From Lysinibacillus sp. FSL M8-0337 (GTDB taxonomy: Bacteria > Bacillota > Bacilli > Bacillales_A > Planococcaceae), in contig NZ_CP151996.1 of the NCBI RefSeq assembly GCF_038593855.1, positions 3,038,001 to 3,102,000 on the forward strand: DNA of 64,000 bases. The letters run 5' to 3'. A program made the translations under genes and the position numbers. The notes under the pieces are model-generated. The model saw nothing but the letters and a program-made list of their open reading frames with translations. It was not told the DNA's origin and ran no database searches. The number at the start of each line of letters is the position of its first letter. The first letter of the stretch is position 1. Below are positions 36,554 to 45,886 of this stretch, in pieces.

Positions 36554-36901
36554 ACATTCACCCCTAAAAAAGTTACCTATGTTTTAATTCCATGTAGTAT
36601 ATGAACTTTTACGTTTTTTCGTTCCATAACTACTTATCTGTACTATATCAAATACTATTTTATAGATAACTGTACTAGTTTAATAATACACAGAAAAATT
36701 GACGATAAAGCTTGAATTATCAGTGATTTTAGATAAAAACGGTTTCAAAAAGCGCTTTTCAAACAAGTTCATTTTTGTGTCACATTCATCAAAATACCTC
36801 ATTTCATTAGTACAACTTTCTAGATTTCTTTTGACTAACTGGAGTAAGATATAGTCATCAAGAAAAGAAAAACATCATTTGTCCAAAAGGAGAAAATAAA
36901 A
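36554..36901. other. intergenic region between HpaB-like gene and 62-residue ORF
   Basis: A 348-base AT-rich stretch between divergent genes. The only clear structure is the palindrome at 36742-36764. A TATAGT hexamer about 45 bases before the small ORF may be its -10 element; the -35 region is unclear. No gene is seen. Confidence 0.4.
36742..36764. promoter_or_regulatory. 23-bp imperfect palindrome, candidate operator
   Basis: GTTTCAAAAAGC followed by GCTTTTCAAAC. The two halves are near-perfect complements around a GCGC centre. It resembles LacI-family operators, but the arm spacing is one base off the cre consensus. It lies between the divergent HpaB-like gene and the 62-residue ORF and could control either. 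Confidence 0.5.
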
Positions 36902-37090
36902 ATGAATACACAAATTATTTCCTATGTAGCTCAAATGGAAGCAGCTTTAATGAACCAAATGGAAGACCATAATGAAGAAAATTTATTGTTCTCTATTGCT
37001 TCCGGTATGATTGCAAAAGAACAAGATCAATATGAAAATGTTTGCCAAGCATATGAAGTGGTAAAACATCACTTAATCGGCTTACATTAA
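36902..37090 (+). CDS. 62-residue hypothetical protein
   Basis: A small soluble, acidic, helical-looking protein: MNTQIISYVAQMEAALMNQ at the start, then acidic EDHNEEN, ending VVKHHLIGLH. AAAAGGAGAAAATAAAA precedes the ATG, an optimal ribosome site, and a strong terminator follows. I do not recognise the family. It has no hydrophobic segment long enough for a membrane helix. Confidence 0.7.
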   Translation: MNTQIISYVAQMEAALMNQMEDHNEENLLFSIASGMIAKEQDQYENVCQAYEVVKHHLIGLH

Positions 37091-37117
37091 TCTCACCATT
37101 TAAATAAAATCTACTAC

Positions 37118-37158
37118 AAAACAAACCCGCATCTTTCCTGAAGATGCGGGTTTGTTTT
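37118..37158. terminator. bidirectional terminator
   Basis: AAAACAAACCCGCATCTT and AAGATGCGGGTTTGTTTT form a perfect 18-bp stem with a five-base loop. It serves the 62-residue ORF and the convergent deacetylase gene. Confidence 0.93.
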
Positions 37159-37203
37159 ATACATATGGCTTTTCGTCTGAAAGCTGTTAGTCAGTCCATT
37201 TTT

Positions 37204-38922
37204 TTATTGAGCAAAAGGTGACACCATTTTTTTGAACTGCGCTAAGCTCGTTTGTTGATCGCTGTAGAGACGTTTAATTTGGTAGATATCATCATGTGGA
37301 TTGTTGTAGCCGGGCTTTGTTGAAAAAGCCATTGTAAACCCAGCTTCTTTCACTGCATAAATTATATTGGCATTATATTGACCAAATGGATAAGCAAATG
37401 CTGTTGCATTCGGTATGAATGTTAAACTGCGCTTTAAATCTTCTACGACCTCATGGTAAGGTATCAACAACATTTTCCCTTTATTGCCAATCATATCGTG
37501 TAAATTGTATGTGTGTGATTCATACATGAAGACATCTTTCATATAATCCATATCCTGTTTTGACAGTGCTTGTAAATCATTATAATTAAACAGCTGTTCT
37601 GCTGGTGAATATTCATTGCGATACGTAATTAAAAATTGTGTTGCTTGAAATCCATAATTTTTTAATATTGGATAGGCATATTCTCTTGTAGATAATAAGC
37701 CATCATCAAATGTCAAAACGATAGAATAAGCAGGCAATGTAATTTCATTGCGCATAAAGCGCAATAAATCTGCCGTACTAACCGTTTCATATTTTTTATC
37801 TTTCAAATACTTCATTTCATTAGCAAATTGGGTATCTGTCATCGTTGTACTTACATTTTTAAAGCGTCCTAATTCATTCTCCTTTAAGAAATGATGGTAC
37901 ATCATAACAGGAACGCCACGATCTAATGCTACCTTAGAACTGTGAATATAACCTTCACGGCCACCTATCGTCGTAACATACCAATTTTGTTCTTTTCGTA
38001 AAATTGGGTAACGTCGATTTACATCCAATTTTGCAAAGGGTTGTAATTTGTTCGCAGTTCGATCATAAATTTCATTATTCCCTGATACTGGGATGAAATA
38101 TTGATTTTTTACTGCATTATCATTCCCACTATTTTTAAAAGATGGCGTATTGACAAATTTTATTTTTGATTTTTCCACATAAAGGAATGTATTGCCCCAC
38201 CGTACTTGAACATACATTTCATCTATAACATTGGCAATTTCCAACTGTTGCCCTTTTAACAGTGTCGCAATCGACATAGGTTGTTCTCGACGAAGGTCAT
38301 AGAGAACAGCATTTTCCAACGCTTCAAGATAACCATTTGGTTTACTTGGCGGGGTTGTAGGTGGTGATGGTGGTGTCGGCGTAGGTTTTTCAACCGGCTT
38401 TGTTGATGGATTAGTGTTGTCCTGACCCTTTTCTTCATTAACAAAATTACTATGTACAAAACCAAGTCGTCCGTTCACAGCAATTCCGTACCAACTGCCC
38501 ATTTTACTATATATAGGAAAACGAACACCTTCCGATATTGTTGCAAACTGCACTAATTTGTTACCTGTATTATCATAAACAGGCGTTGCCTTCGTTGCTA
38601 CAATGTAATCTTTTACTTTGACAATAGAAGGTACAGTATTTTGATATGTCTTGGATGGAACAACAGTTGTGTATCGTTTATCAACATAACCGTAGTTACC
38701 TCCCCAACGAATTTGCCACCAGTTAGGTCCATAATCTTTTGTCACTTCAAAAGTTTGTCCTGCTGATAATGTTCCTACCTGTTCAAGTGAGCCTGAACGA
38801 TTATCAAAGACAGTTGCTTCCTCATTCACTTGAATAACTAAATTACTGGCATGTACCTTGTGCACGAATGGTAATAGCAGCATGAATAGGAGCATATATA
38901 CAATGCGTTTCAATTTCTTCAC
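37204..38922 (-). CDS. SH3-domain polysaccharide deacetylase
   Basis: A secreted 572-residue protein. Signal peptide about 1-25 (MKKLKRIVYMLLFMLLLPFVHKVHA). Four SH3-like wall-binding repeats are visible (for example VFDNRSGSLEQVGTLSAGQTFEV, VYDNTGNKLVQFATISEGVRFPIYSKMGSWYGI and EIYDRTANKLQPFAKLDVNRRYPILRKEQNWY), separated by a Pro/Thr-rich linker near 172-192. The C-terminal NodB domain (from about 335) has PVMMYHHF, IVLTFDDGLLSTREYAYPIL and AFAYPFGQYN. Likely acts on a peptidoglycan or other surface glycan. Confidence 0.92.
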   Translation of the reverse strand: MKKLKRIVYMLLFMLLLPFVHKVHASNLVIQVNEEATVFDNRSGSLEQVGTLSAGQTFEVTKDYGPNWWQIRWGGNYGYVDKRYTTVVPSKTYQNTVPSIVKVKDYIVATKATPVYDNTGNKLVQFATISEGVRFPIYSKMGSWYGIAVNGRLGFVHSNFVNEEKGQDNTNPSTKPVEKPTPTPPSPPTTPPSKPNGYLEALENAVLYDLRREQPMSIATLLKGQQLEIANVIDEMYVQVRWGNTFLYVEKSKIKFVNTPSFKNSGNDNAVKNQYFIPVSGNNEIYDRTANKLQPFAKLDVNRRYPILRKEQNWYVTTIGGREGYIHSSKVALDRGVPVMMYHHFLKENELGRFKNVSTTMTDTQFANEMKYLKDKKYETVSTADLLRFMRNEITLPAYSIVLTFDDGLLSTREYAYPILKNYGFQATQFLITYRNEYSPAEQLFNYNDLQALSKQDMDYMKDVFMYESHTYNLHDMIGNKGKMLLIPYHEVVEDLKRSLTFIPNATAFAYPFGQYNANIIYAVKEAGFTMAFSTKPGYNNPHDDIYQIKRLYSDQQTSLAQFKKMVSPFAQ

Positions 38923-38941
38923 CTCATAAAACTAATTTTTC

Positions 38942-41386
38942 TTATGATTCATCCATAAAATCATATGGAGATATGCCATCCATTCCAATCATTGGGTGGA
39001 TGGATGGTAAGGTTTCGACCGTTAGCTGTAGAACAGTCGTAGCATCCTCTTGTTGAGTGTTCTCTTCTATTTGTTGCGCTAGCGTCTCCTCCACTAGTAT
39101 AACCTCATTAGACGCTTCCATTGGGTTCAGTCGTGCGCGCAGAGACGTGAAGCGTTGCAAATCGTCTGTTCGTTGTAAACCGCTAGCTAGCACATCTGGC
39201 TCACCACATAAAATTAAGAAATTTTTCGCACGTGTAATACCAGTATATAATAAATTACGACGTAGCATTTTCGAGTAGCCACGCACTACAGGCATAATCA
39301 CCGTTTGAAATTCTGAGCCTTGTGATTTATGAATGGAGCAACAATAGGCCAATGTTAATTGATTAAGATCACTGCGCTGATATGTTACTTCAATCCCATC
39401 AAAAGACACGACAAGTAAATCCTGCTTCTCCACCGTTTCCTTTGCTTTGATAATGCTAATGACTTCACCCATATCCCCGTTGAAAACATTGCTTTCTGGC
39501 TGGTTTACAAGCTGTAATACTTTATCCTTTATGCGATACGTTACATCACCAAAGACAAGTTCCTTTCTTGTACCAGTATCATTCGGATTGACAAGCGCTT
39601 GAATCAATTTATTTAAGTTATCGATTCCAGCTGGTCCTTTATACATCGGTGCTAAAACTTGGATATTTCGGATTTCTTGCCCTTTTGCTACTGCACTTTT
39701 CACAACTTGTGTTACAACATTCGCCACTTGCTCTGAAGAAGCTTTAATAAAGGAACGATCAGATGTTTTCATCGTTAGATCATTCGGAATTGTACCACGT
39801 TTAATCTGATGGGCGAGTTCAATAATGGTTGAACCTTCCGCCTGACGATAAACATCTGTCAGTTCAACAGTCGGTATTTGTTGCGAAGCAAGTAAATCTT
39901 TGAGCACTTGTCCTGGACCTACTGGCGGTAGCTGATCTTGATCGCCAACAAAAACAACTTGCACATCCTCATGTAATGATTTTAATAATTGATGGGCAAG
40001 CCATGTATCTACCATGGACATTTCATCGACAATGATTAGTTTTCCAGTAACCTCTCGCTCCGTTTCTTCCTCTTTCTCCTGACCTGTAAAACCTAATAAG
40101 CGGTGGATGGTCATCGCAGGTAGTTCCGTAGACTCCGCTAGACGTTTAGCTGCACGACCTGTTGGTGCACATAAAATAATAGGGAACGGCTCTTCTTTTT
40201 GCGCATATTCCTTTGGATTTAGTGAAAGCCCGTGAAGTTTCGCGTATACTTCAACAATGCCCCTAACAACCGTCGTTTTTCCTGTACCAGGACCACCTGT
40301 TAAAATCATGACAGCTGAATTAAGTGCTTGTTCAATTGCAAAAGCTTGTGTTTCTGCATATGTGACACTTAACAATGCTTCTGTTTCGCCGATTGCCTTG
40401 CGAATTTCATCTTTACTAAAATGCTTCGCTTGACTATTGCGTTCCGTTAGCGCAATTATTTTTGAGGCAATACCAATCTCCGAAAAATATAGAGATGGCA
40501 AATATAGTCTCGTTTCTTCACCATAGATTTTATTTTCCTCACGCAATTCGATACATGCCTTGGAAATTGCTTCGTATGGTATTTCTTGGCGTTGACTTTG
40601 CTCCAGCATATCTTTCACTTGTGGTAATACATGTTCCGCATCTAAAAATACATGACCATCCGATAACGCTGCTGTATTTAGAATATGTAAAATAGCCGCC
40701 TTAATACGGTCAGGATGATTGCCTGTAATACCTAATTTTGCACCAAGCTCATCTGCCCGAAAGAAACCGACACCGTCCACATCTTCAATGAGTCGATAAG
40801 GGTTTTCAGTTAAAAAATCAATCGTCTCTGTACGATATGTTTGATATATTTTCATACCGAGCTGCGGGCCAAATCCCCATTCATTTAACTGAATCATCAC
40901 CCGTTCCAATCCAAGATTTTGCTCAATGGTACGATGAATAACTTCCTTTTTTTCAGCAGATAGTCGTGGTACACCATCAAGGACATTCGGGTCTTCTAAA
41001 ATAAGACGGATTGTATTGGGTCCAAGTTTCTCTACAATTGTTTCAGCCGTTTTTTTTCCAATACCAACAAATAAATCACTCGATAAGTAATGAACGATAC
41101 CTTGCTCAGTTGCGGGCACTTCTTTTGTAAAGGTTTCAACTTGAAATTGTACACCATATTTTGGATGCTGTCTCATCGTTCCAGTAAAACGATATTGTTC
41201 GTCCATTTGCAATTGTGGGAAATAACCAACGACAATAATTTCCTTATCATCATATTGCAAATTTGTTTCTTGAATTTTCACGCGCACGATAGAATACATA
41301 TTTTGAACATTATGGAAAATAGAGACAATCGGACGTCCGAGAATAAATAGCTTATTCAGTTCAAATAAATCTAGATTTTCTGTCAT
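38942..41386 (-). CDS. recD2: SF1B DNA helicase RecD2
   Basis: RecD2 (YrrC) is a 5'-3' helicase working without RecBC, involved in repair and replication fork stability. The 814-residue product has an N-terminal OB/helix-hairpin domain (FVGIGKKTAETIVEKLG), Walker A LTGGPGTGKTTVVRG, Walker B IIVDEMSMVD, VVFVGDQDQLPPVGPGQVL, and the C-terminal LAYCCSIHKSQGSEFQTVIMP and LLYTGITRAKNFLILCG motifs. In B. subtilis it is next to yrrB; here a plus-strand cassette separates them. Confidence 0.96.
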   Translation of the reverse strand: MTENLDLFELNKLFILGRPIVSIFHNVQNMYSIVRVKIQETNLQYDDKEIIVVGYFPQLQMDEQYRFTGTMRQHPKYGVQFQVETFTKEVPATEQGIVHYLSSDLFVGIGKKTAETIVEKLGPNTIRLILEDPNVLDGVPRLSAEKKEVIHRTIEQNLGLERVMIQLNEWGFGPQLGMKIYQTYRTETIDFLTENPYRLIEDVDGVGFFRADELGAKLGITGNHPDRIKAAILHILNTAALSDGHVFLDAEHVLPQVKDMLEQSQRQEIPYEAISKACIELREENKIYGEETRLYLPSLYFSEIGIASKIIALTERNSQAKHFSKDEIRKAIGETEALLSVTYAETQAFAIEQALNSAVMILTGGPGTGKTTVVRGIVEVYAKLHGLSLNPKEYAQKEEPFPIILCAPTGRAAKRLAESTELPAMTIHRLLGFTGQEKEEETEREVTGKLIIVDEMSMVDTWLAHQLLKSLHEDVQVVFVGDQDQLPPVGPGQVLKDLLASQQIPTVELTDVYRQAEGSTIIELAHQIKRGTIPNDLTMKTSDRSFIKASSEQVANVVTQVVKSAVAKGQEIRNIQVLAPMYKGPAGIDNLNKLIQALVNPNDTGTRKELVFGDVTYRIKDKVLQLVNQPESNVFNGDMGEVISIIKAKETVEKQDLLVVSFDGIEVTYQRSDLNQLTLAYCCSIHKSQGSEFQTVIMPVVRGYSKMLRRNLLYTGITRAKNFLILCGEPDVLASGLQRTDDLQRFTSLRARLNPMEASNEVILVEETLAQQIEENTQQEDATTVLQLTVETLPSIHPMIGMDGISPYDFMDES

Positions 41387-41491
41387 TATCGATTCGTCTC
41401 CTTGCTTGTATATTTCAATCCTATTATTTTACCACAGCGCATCAAGAAAAATCGTTTTATCTAGAAAATCCTCAAATTTTTTAACATTATT

Positions 41492-41539
41492 TTGACAAAT
41501 GATGAATTACGGCTATTTTAACACTAAGCATGCTATGAT
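41492..41539 (+). promoter_or_regulatory. promoter region of the hisA-like cassette
   Basis: TTGACA (41492-41497), 16 bases, TATTTT (41514-41519). Further on is an extended -10 element, TGCTATGAT (41531-41539). Either places transcription start upstream of the GTG start codons at 41571 and 41580, and argues against the longer open frame from 41499. Confidence 0.55.
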
Positions 41540-41579
41540 ATACAGTAAGAATTTGTTGTTTGGAAGGATTGTGAAGCTA

Positions 41580-42347
41580 GTGGAATTTAGACCTTGCATC
41601 GATTTACACGATGGCAAAGTAAAACAAATTGTTGGCAGCACGCTAGGATATGCAGATCAAGAAGTTATCGAAAACTTCATTTCAGAATATGAGCCTAGTT
41701 ATTATGCCATCATGTTTGCAAGAGATCAATTAGTAGGCGGGCATGTTATTATGCTTGGTAGTGGCAATGAACAAGCCGCACTAGCAGCCTTAACAGCTTA
41801 CCCAGGAGGTTTACAAGTCGGAGGTGGCATTACGACTGAAAACGCTAAAAAGTACATAGATGCAGGTGCTTCGCATGTTATCGTGACATCTTTTATCTTT
41901 CATGATGGCCAACTCGATGTCAATCGCTTAGAGCAACTCGTTAAGCTAATCGGTAAAAAACATCTTGTAATCGATTTAAGTTGCCGTATGCGTGATGGAA
42001 AGTGGTTTGTAGTCACAGATAAATGGACAAAATTTAGTGATTTTGAAGTCAACCCACAAAACATTTCCTACATTGAAGAATTTTGTGATGAACTATTGAT
42101 TCATGCAGTGGATGTTGAAGGAAAAAAAGGTGGGATGCAGGAAAGCTTAGTGCGAGATTTAGCAGCTTGGACATCTATTCCAACAACCTATGCAGGTGGC
42201 GTTCGTTCTTTAGAGGACTTAGAAAAATTCAAAGCCATTTCAAATGGAAAGCTACATGTCACGATCGGTAGCTCACTTTCTATTTTCGGTGGAGATTTAC
42301 CTTATACGGAAGTTGTGAACTATTGTAAAAAAGGCGGGATACTGTGA
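41580..42347 (+). CDS. hisA: eukaryotic-type HisA (ProFAR isomerase, HIS6-like)
   Basis: The 255-residue product is a beta/alpha barrel ProFAR isomerase of the fungal HIS6 type rather than the usual bacterial HisA. Diagnostic parts: FRPCIDLHDGKVKQIVG (catalytic Asp in CIDLH), LQVGGGI, ASHVIVTSFIF, HLVIDLSCRMRDGKWFVVT, LLIHAVDVEGKKGG (second catalytic Asp), TYAGGVRSLEDL and IGSSLSIFGGDL. Start is GTG at 41580 (MEFRPC); GTG at 41571 is the alternative, both behind GGAAGG. It is outside any his operon, and is overlapped by the next ORF. A role in histidine synthesis is likely but the setting is unusual. Confidence 0.88.
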   Translation: MEFRPCIDLHDGKVKQIVGSTLGYADQEVIENFISEYEPSYYAIMFARDQLVGGHVIMLGSGNEQAALAALTAYPGGLQVGGGITTENAKKYIDAGASHVIVTSFIFHDGQLDVNRLEQLVKLIGKKHLVIDLSCRMRDGKWFVVTDKWTKFSDFEVNPQNISYIEEFCDELLIHAVDVEGKKGGMQESLVRDLAAWTSIPTTYAGGVRSLEDLEKFKAISNGKLHVTIGSSLSIFGGDLPYTEVVNYCKKGGIL

Positions 42348-42631
42348 AACTTATTTATAAAGATTTTGTTTTTCCATTTAAAGAAACCAATTTAGAACGG
42401 ATTATTGATGGAAAATATTTCAAAGTTAACACGTTAGATGATTCCTTATCATTACAGATTCAACTTGATAATGAACAAATGCTACTTGAGTTTTCAAAAT
42501 CCTTAAAAGCAACTTGTAGTTTCCTACGCGATCAAGAAAATGAGCCATATATTGGCACTTATATCGACTTGCAAATTTTTGTTGAAGAATTCAATAAACG
42601 TTACAATTTAAATGCAAAAATTATTGTATAA
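42344..42631 (+). CDS. 95-residue protein of unknown function, coupled to hisA
   Basis: Starts at GTG overlapping the hisA stop by four bases (GTGA), so probably translationally coupled. It begins MKLIYKDFVFPFKETNLERI, is soluble, with a mix of strands and helices, and ends YNLNAKIIV. It has a CSFLRDQENEPYIGTYIDLQ segment but no motif I recognise. The tight linkage suggests a function tied to the isomerase. Confidence 0.75.
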   Translation: MKLIYKDFVFPFKETNLERIIDGKYFKVNTLDDSLSLQIQLDNEQMLLEFSKSLKATCSFLRDQENEPYIGTYIDLQIFVEEFNKRYNLNAKIIV

Positions 42632-42644
42632 TAGCCCAAACTAT

Positions 42645-42682
42645 AGACAACATACTGGAGCGTTAGTATGTTGTCTTTTTTT
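42645..42682 (+). terminator. terminator of the hisA cassette
   Basis: AGACAACATACT and AGTATGTTGTCT form a perfect 12-bp stem with an eight-base loop, followed by seven T. Confidence 0.93.
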
Positions 42683-42881
42683 GAAGTCATGCACCTTTGA
42701 GTAAAAACAAGGCATATTAATAAAAATCGCATCTTTAGTAGCGTGTCAATTTCTAATTTCCCCTCCTTTTTGTTAAGCTTAGAAAGAGAAATACATATGT
42801 TGGTAGCCAATTAACTGATTAAAGTCCAAGCATCTCGCACTAAAGATACTCATTTTGTTTCAGAAGAAAGGATTTTTTAAG

Positions 42882-43622
42882 ATGACACATGAACTTGAAG
42901 CCACAACTATTAAAACACTCCAAACAGAACTTACTCGCTTCTTTTTAGCATATAAATTTGCATTAAATGAAGTGGAAACAAAAATCAATATTCTACAAGA
43001 AGAATTTAAGCTTATGCACGATTATAATCCAATTGAACATGTCTCCACTCGAGTGAAATCCCCAAAAAGCATCTTATTAAAGATGAAGAAAAAGGAGCTG
43101 ACACCTGCTATTGTTAGTATTCGTGAACATATTCGGGATATAGCAGGCGTCCGTATTACGTGCTCCTTTGTAGAAGATATTTATAAAGTAAGTGCGATGT
43201 TGCAAGCACAAAATGATATTGAAGTAGTGGACGTAAAAGACTATATCGCGAATCCAAAAGAGAATGGCTACCAAAGCCTACATCTTATTATTAAAATTCC
43301 AATTTTTATGTCCGATCGAATGGAAAAAGTCTATACAGAAATTCAAATACGAACGATTGCAATGGATTTTTGGGCAAGTCTCGAACATAAAATTTACTAT
43401 AAATACAATAAGGAAGTGCCTGCACATATTCGTAAGGAACTAAAAGATGCAGCGCTCCAAGCTGCTGAATTAGATCGTAAAATGGAACGGCTCAATAAAG
43501 AAATCAATATTTTAAAGGCTAACGATACCGAATCGTCCCTTATAGACACAACACCCATTGCGCATTTAGCTCAATACTTATCCCAACTGACATTTGACAG
43601 TGCAGTTAAAGACAGTAAATAA
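42882..43622 (+). CDS. relP: small alarmone synthetase RelP (YwaC/SAS2 type)
   Basis: A stand-alone (p)ppGpp synthetase of 246 residues without hydrolase domain. It is closer to B. subtilis YwaC than to YjbM: YKFALNEVETKINILQEEF, HNPIEHVSTRVKSPKSI-like start (NPIEHVSTRVKSPKSIL), DIAGVRITCSFVEDIY, KENGYQSLHLII, and EIQIRTIAMDFWASLEHKIYYKYN with the active-site glutamates. The tail after LDRKMERLNKEI is about 30 residues longer than in YwaC. ATG at 42882 follows AGAAAGGA. It has its own terminator, which is part of a dispersed repeat. Confidence 0.92.
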   Translation: MTHELEATTIKTLQTELTRFFLAYKFALNEVETKINILQEEFKLMHDYNPIEHVSTRVKSPKSILLKMKKKELTPAIVSIREHIRDIAGVRITCSFVEDIYKVSAMLQAQNDIEVVDVKDYIANPKENGYQSLHLIIKIPIFMSDRMEKVYTEIQIRTIAMDFWASLEHKIYYKYNKEVPAHIRKELKDAALQAAELDRKMERLNKEINILKANDTESSLIDTTPIAHLAQYLSQLTFDSAVKDSK

Positions 43623-43633
43623 TAACTCAAGCA

Positions 43634-43819
43634 AAGAGAAAAAGTGATAGATTGACTGCCATCAATCTATCACTTTTTTATTATCGTTGATATCCGCTAC
43701 GGTGTCGCTTTCCGCTCAGCACAGTAAGCCCCAACCCTCGCTATAGCACGCGGAATGCCCACGTCTTACATTGTGTGCTGTTCAGAGCAGGAGTCTGCCT
43801 TTGCTACCATCAACTAGCG
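43634..43819 (+). repeat. dispersed repeat element, copy A (contains relP terminator)
   Basis: About 186 bases closely matching 62143-62329. It starts AGAGAAAAAGTG, then a hairpin AAAGTGATAGATTGA / TCAATCTATCACTTT (43641-43676) with a T-run. Next come CGCTTTCCGCTCAGCACAG, AACCCTCGCTA, GCGGAATGCC, GTCTTAC, GCAGGAGTC and CAACTAG. The hairpin serves as the relP terminator. No transposase is near; a miniature non-autonomous element or a structured RNA is possible. Confidence 0.75.
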
Positions 43820-43886
43820 TTCTATAGAAAGAATGGCTGACAACTTTGTCCTTGTTTCATACTCTTCAAGCTTTGTCTCGCCCGCT

Positions 43887-44546
43887 TTAATTAAATCGTT
43901 GTGCAATCATATCGTAAATATAACGCGCTTGATCGTATTCAGGTTGAATGGTAAATGCCTGCTTTAAATGATACATCGCATCTTCTGTTTGTTCAGTGGA
44001 TACAGCATACAGCACACCTAAGTTATAATGAGCATCCGCATTATTCCAATCCTGTTCGATTAAATAATCTAACTCCTTCTTACCTTCCTCGAACATTTCT
44101 AATGCACAGAGCACGATTGCATATGCTAGGCGAATTTGTGTATCCTCTGGTGCAATTTCTGCCGCGCGTTGTAAGTATGGCAAAGCAAGCTTAGGATTTT
44201 CCATTCGTTCAAAGCATTTGCCCATCATATAATAAACATCCGCACCTGCAATTTTATGCTTCACAGCTTGCTCATAAAGTTTTAACGCTTCGGCATAGCG
44301 TTCCGCATTATAATATAAATTAGCTAAACCATAATAGGCTGTAGCTGCCGTTTCATCTACAGTAATTGCTTTTTGAAAAAAACGCTCTGCTCGTTCTGTA
44401 TCTTCTAAGACCGCCAATAAATTCCCAAAATTCACATAGCCTATTGCATTTTCAGGCTCTGCTTCAATTGCTTTGGTAAAAAGCTGTGCAGCATCCTCAT
44501 AACGTTTCTCTTGAAACGCTAGTATTCCTTGCTCGTTAAAATCCAA
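43887..44546 (-). CDS. yrrB: TPR-repeat protein (YrrB-like)
   Basis: A 219-residue protein made of about six tetratricopeptide repeats (for example RYEDAAQLFTKAIEAEPENAIGYVNFGNLLAVLEDTERAERFFQKAI and ADVYYMMGKCFERMENPKLALPYLQRAAEIAPED), a protein-interaction scaffold. The B. subtilis YrrB TPR protein lies at the same place after mnmA. Partner unknown. Confidence 0.9.
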   Translation of the reverse strand: MDFNEQGILAFQEKRYEDAAQLFTKAIEAEPENAIGYVNFGNLLAVLEDTERAERFFQKAITVDETAATAYYGLANLYYNAERYAEALKLYEQAVKHKIAGADVYYMMGKCFERMENPKLALPYLQRAAEIAPEDTQIRLAYAIVLCALEMFEEGKKELDYLIEQDWNNADAHYNLGVLYAVSTEQTEDAMYHLKQAFTIQPEYDQARYIYDMIAQRFN

Positions 44547-44659
44547 ATCATTTCACCTCTATGTAGCGAAAAGACTGCACATCTGATCGCTCTTTCGTGT
44601 ACACCAAGGTTATTTGCTCGATACACTTTAAAGTTTAGAGTCGCAGTCTTTTTCGCAAG

Positions 44660-45805
<1,146 letters not shown>

Positions 45806-45886
45806 TCAATTCATTTAAACCTTACTTTGTGGCTTTATTTATAGTAAAAGCATCTTTAAAGGTTTAAAGTTATCTTTTGCAGCAAA

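Noticed and set aside
36742..36764. cre site for CcpA
   Set aside because: The central CG is one base too far from the TG end for the cre consensus, so it is listed only as an unassigned palindrome.
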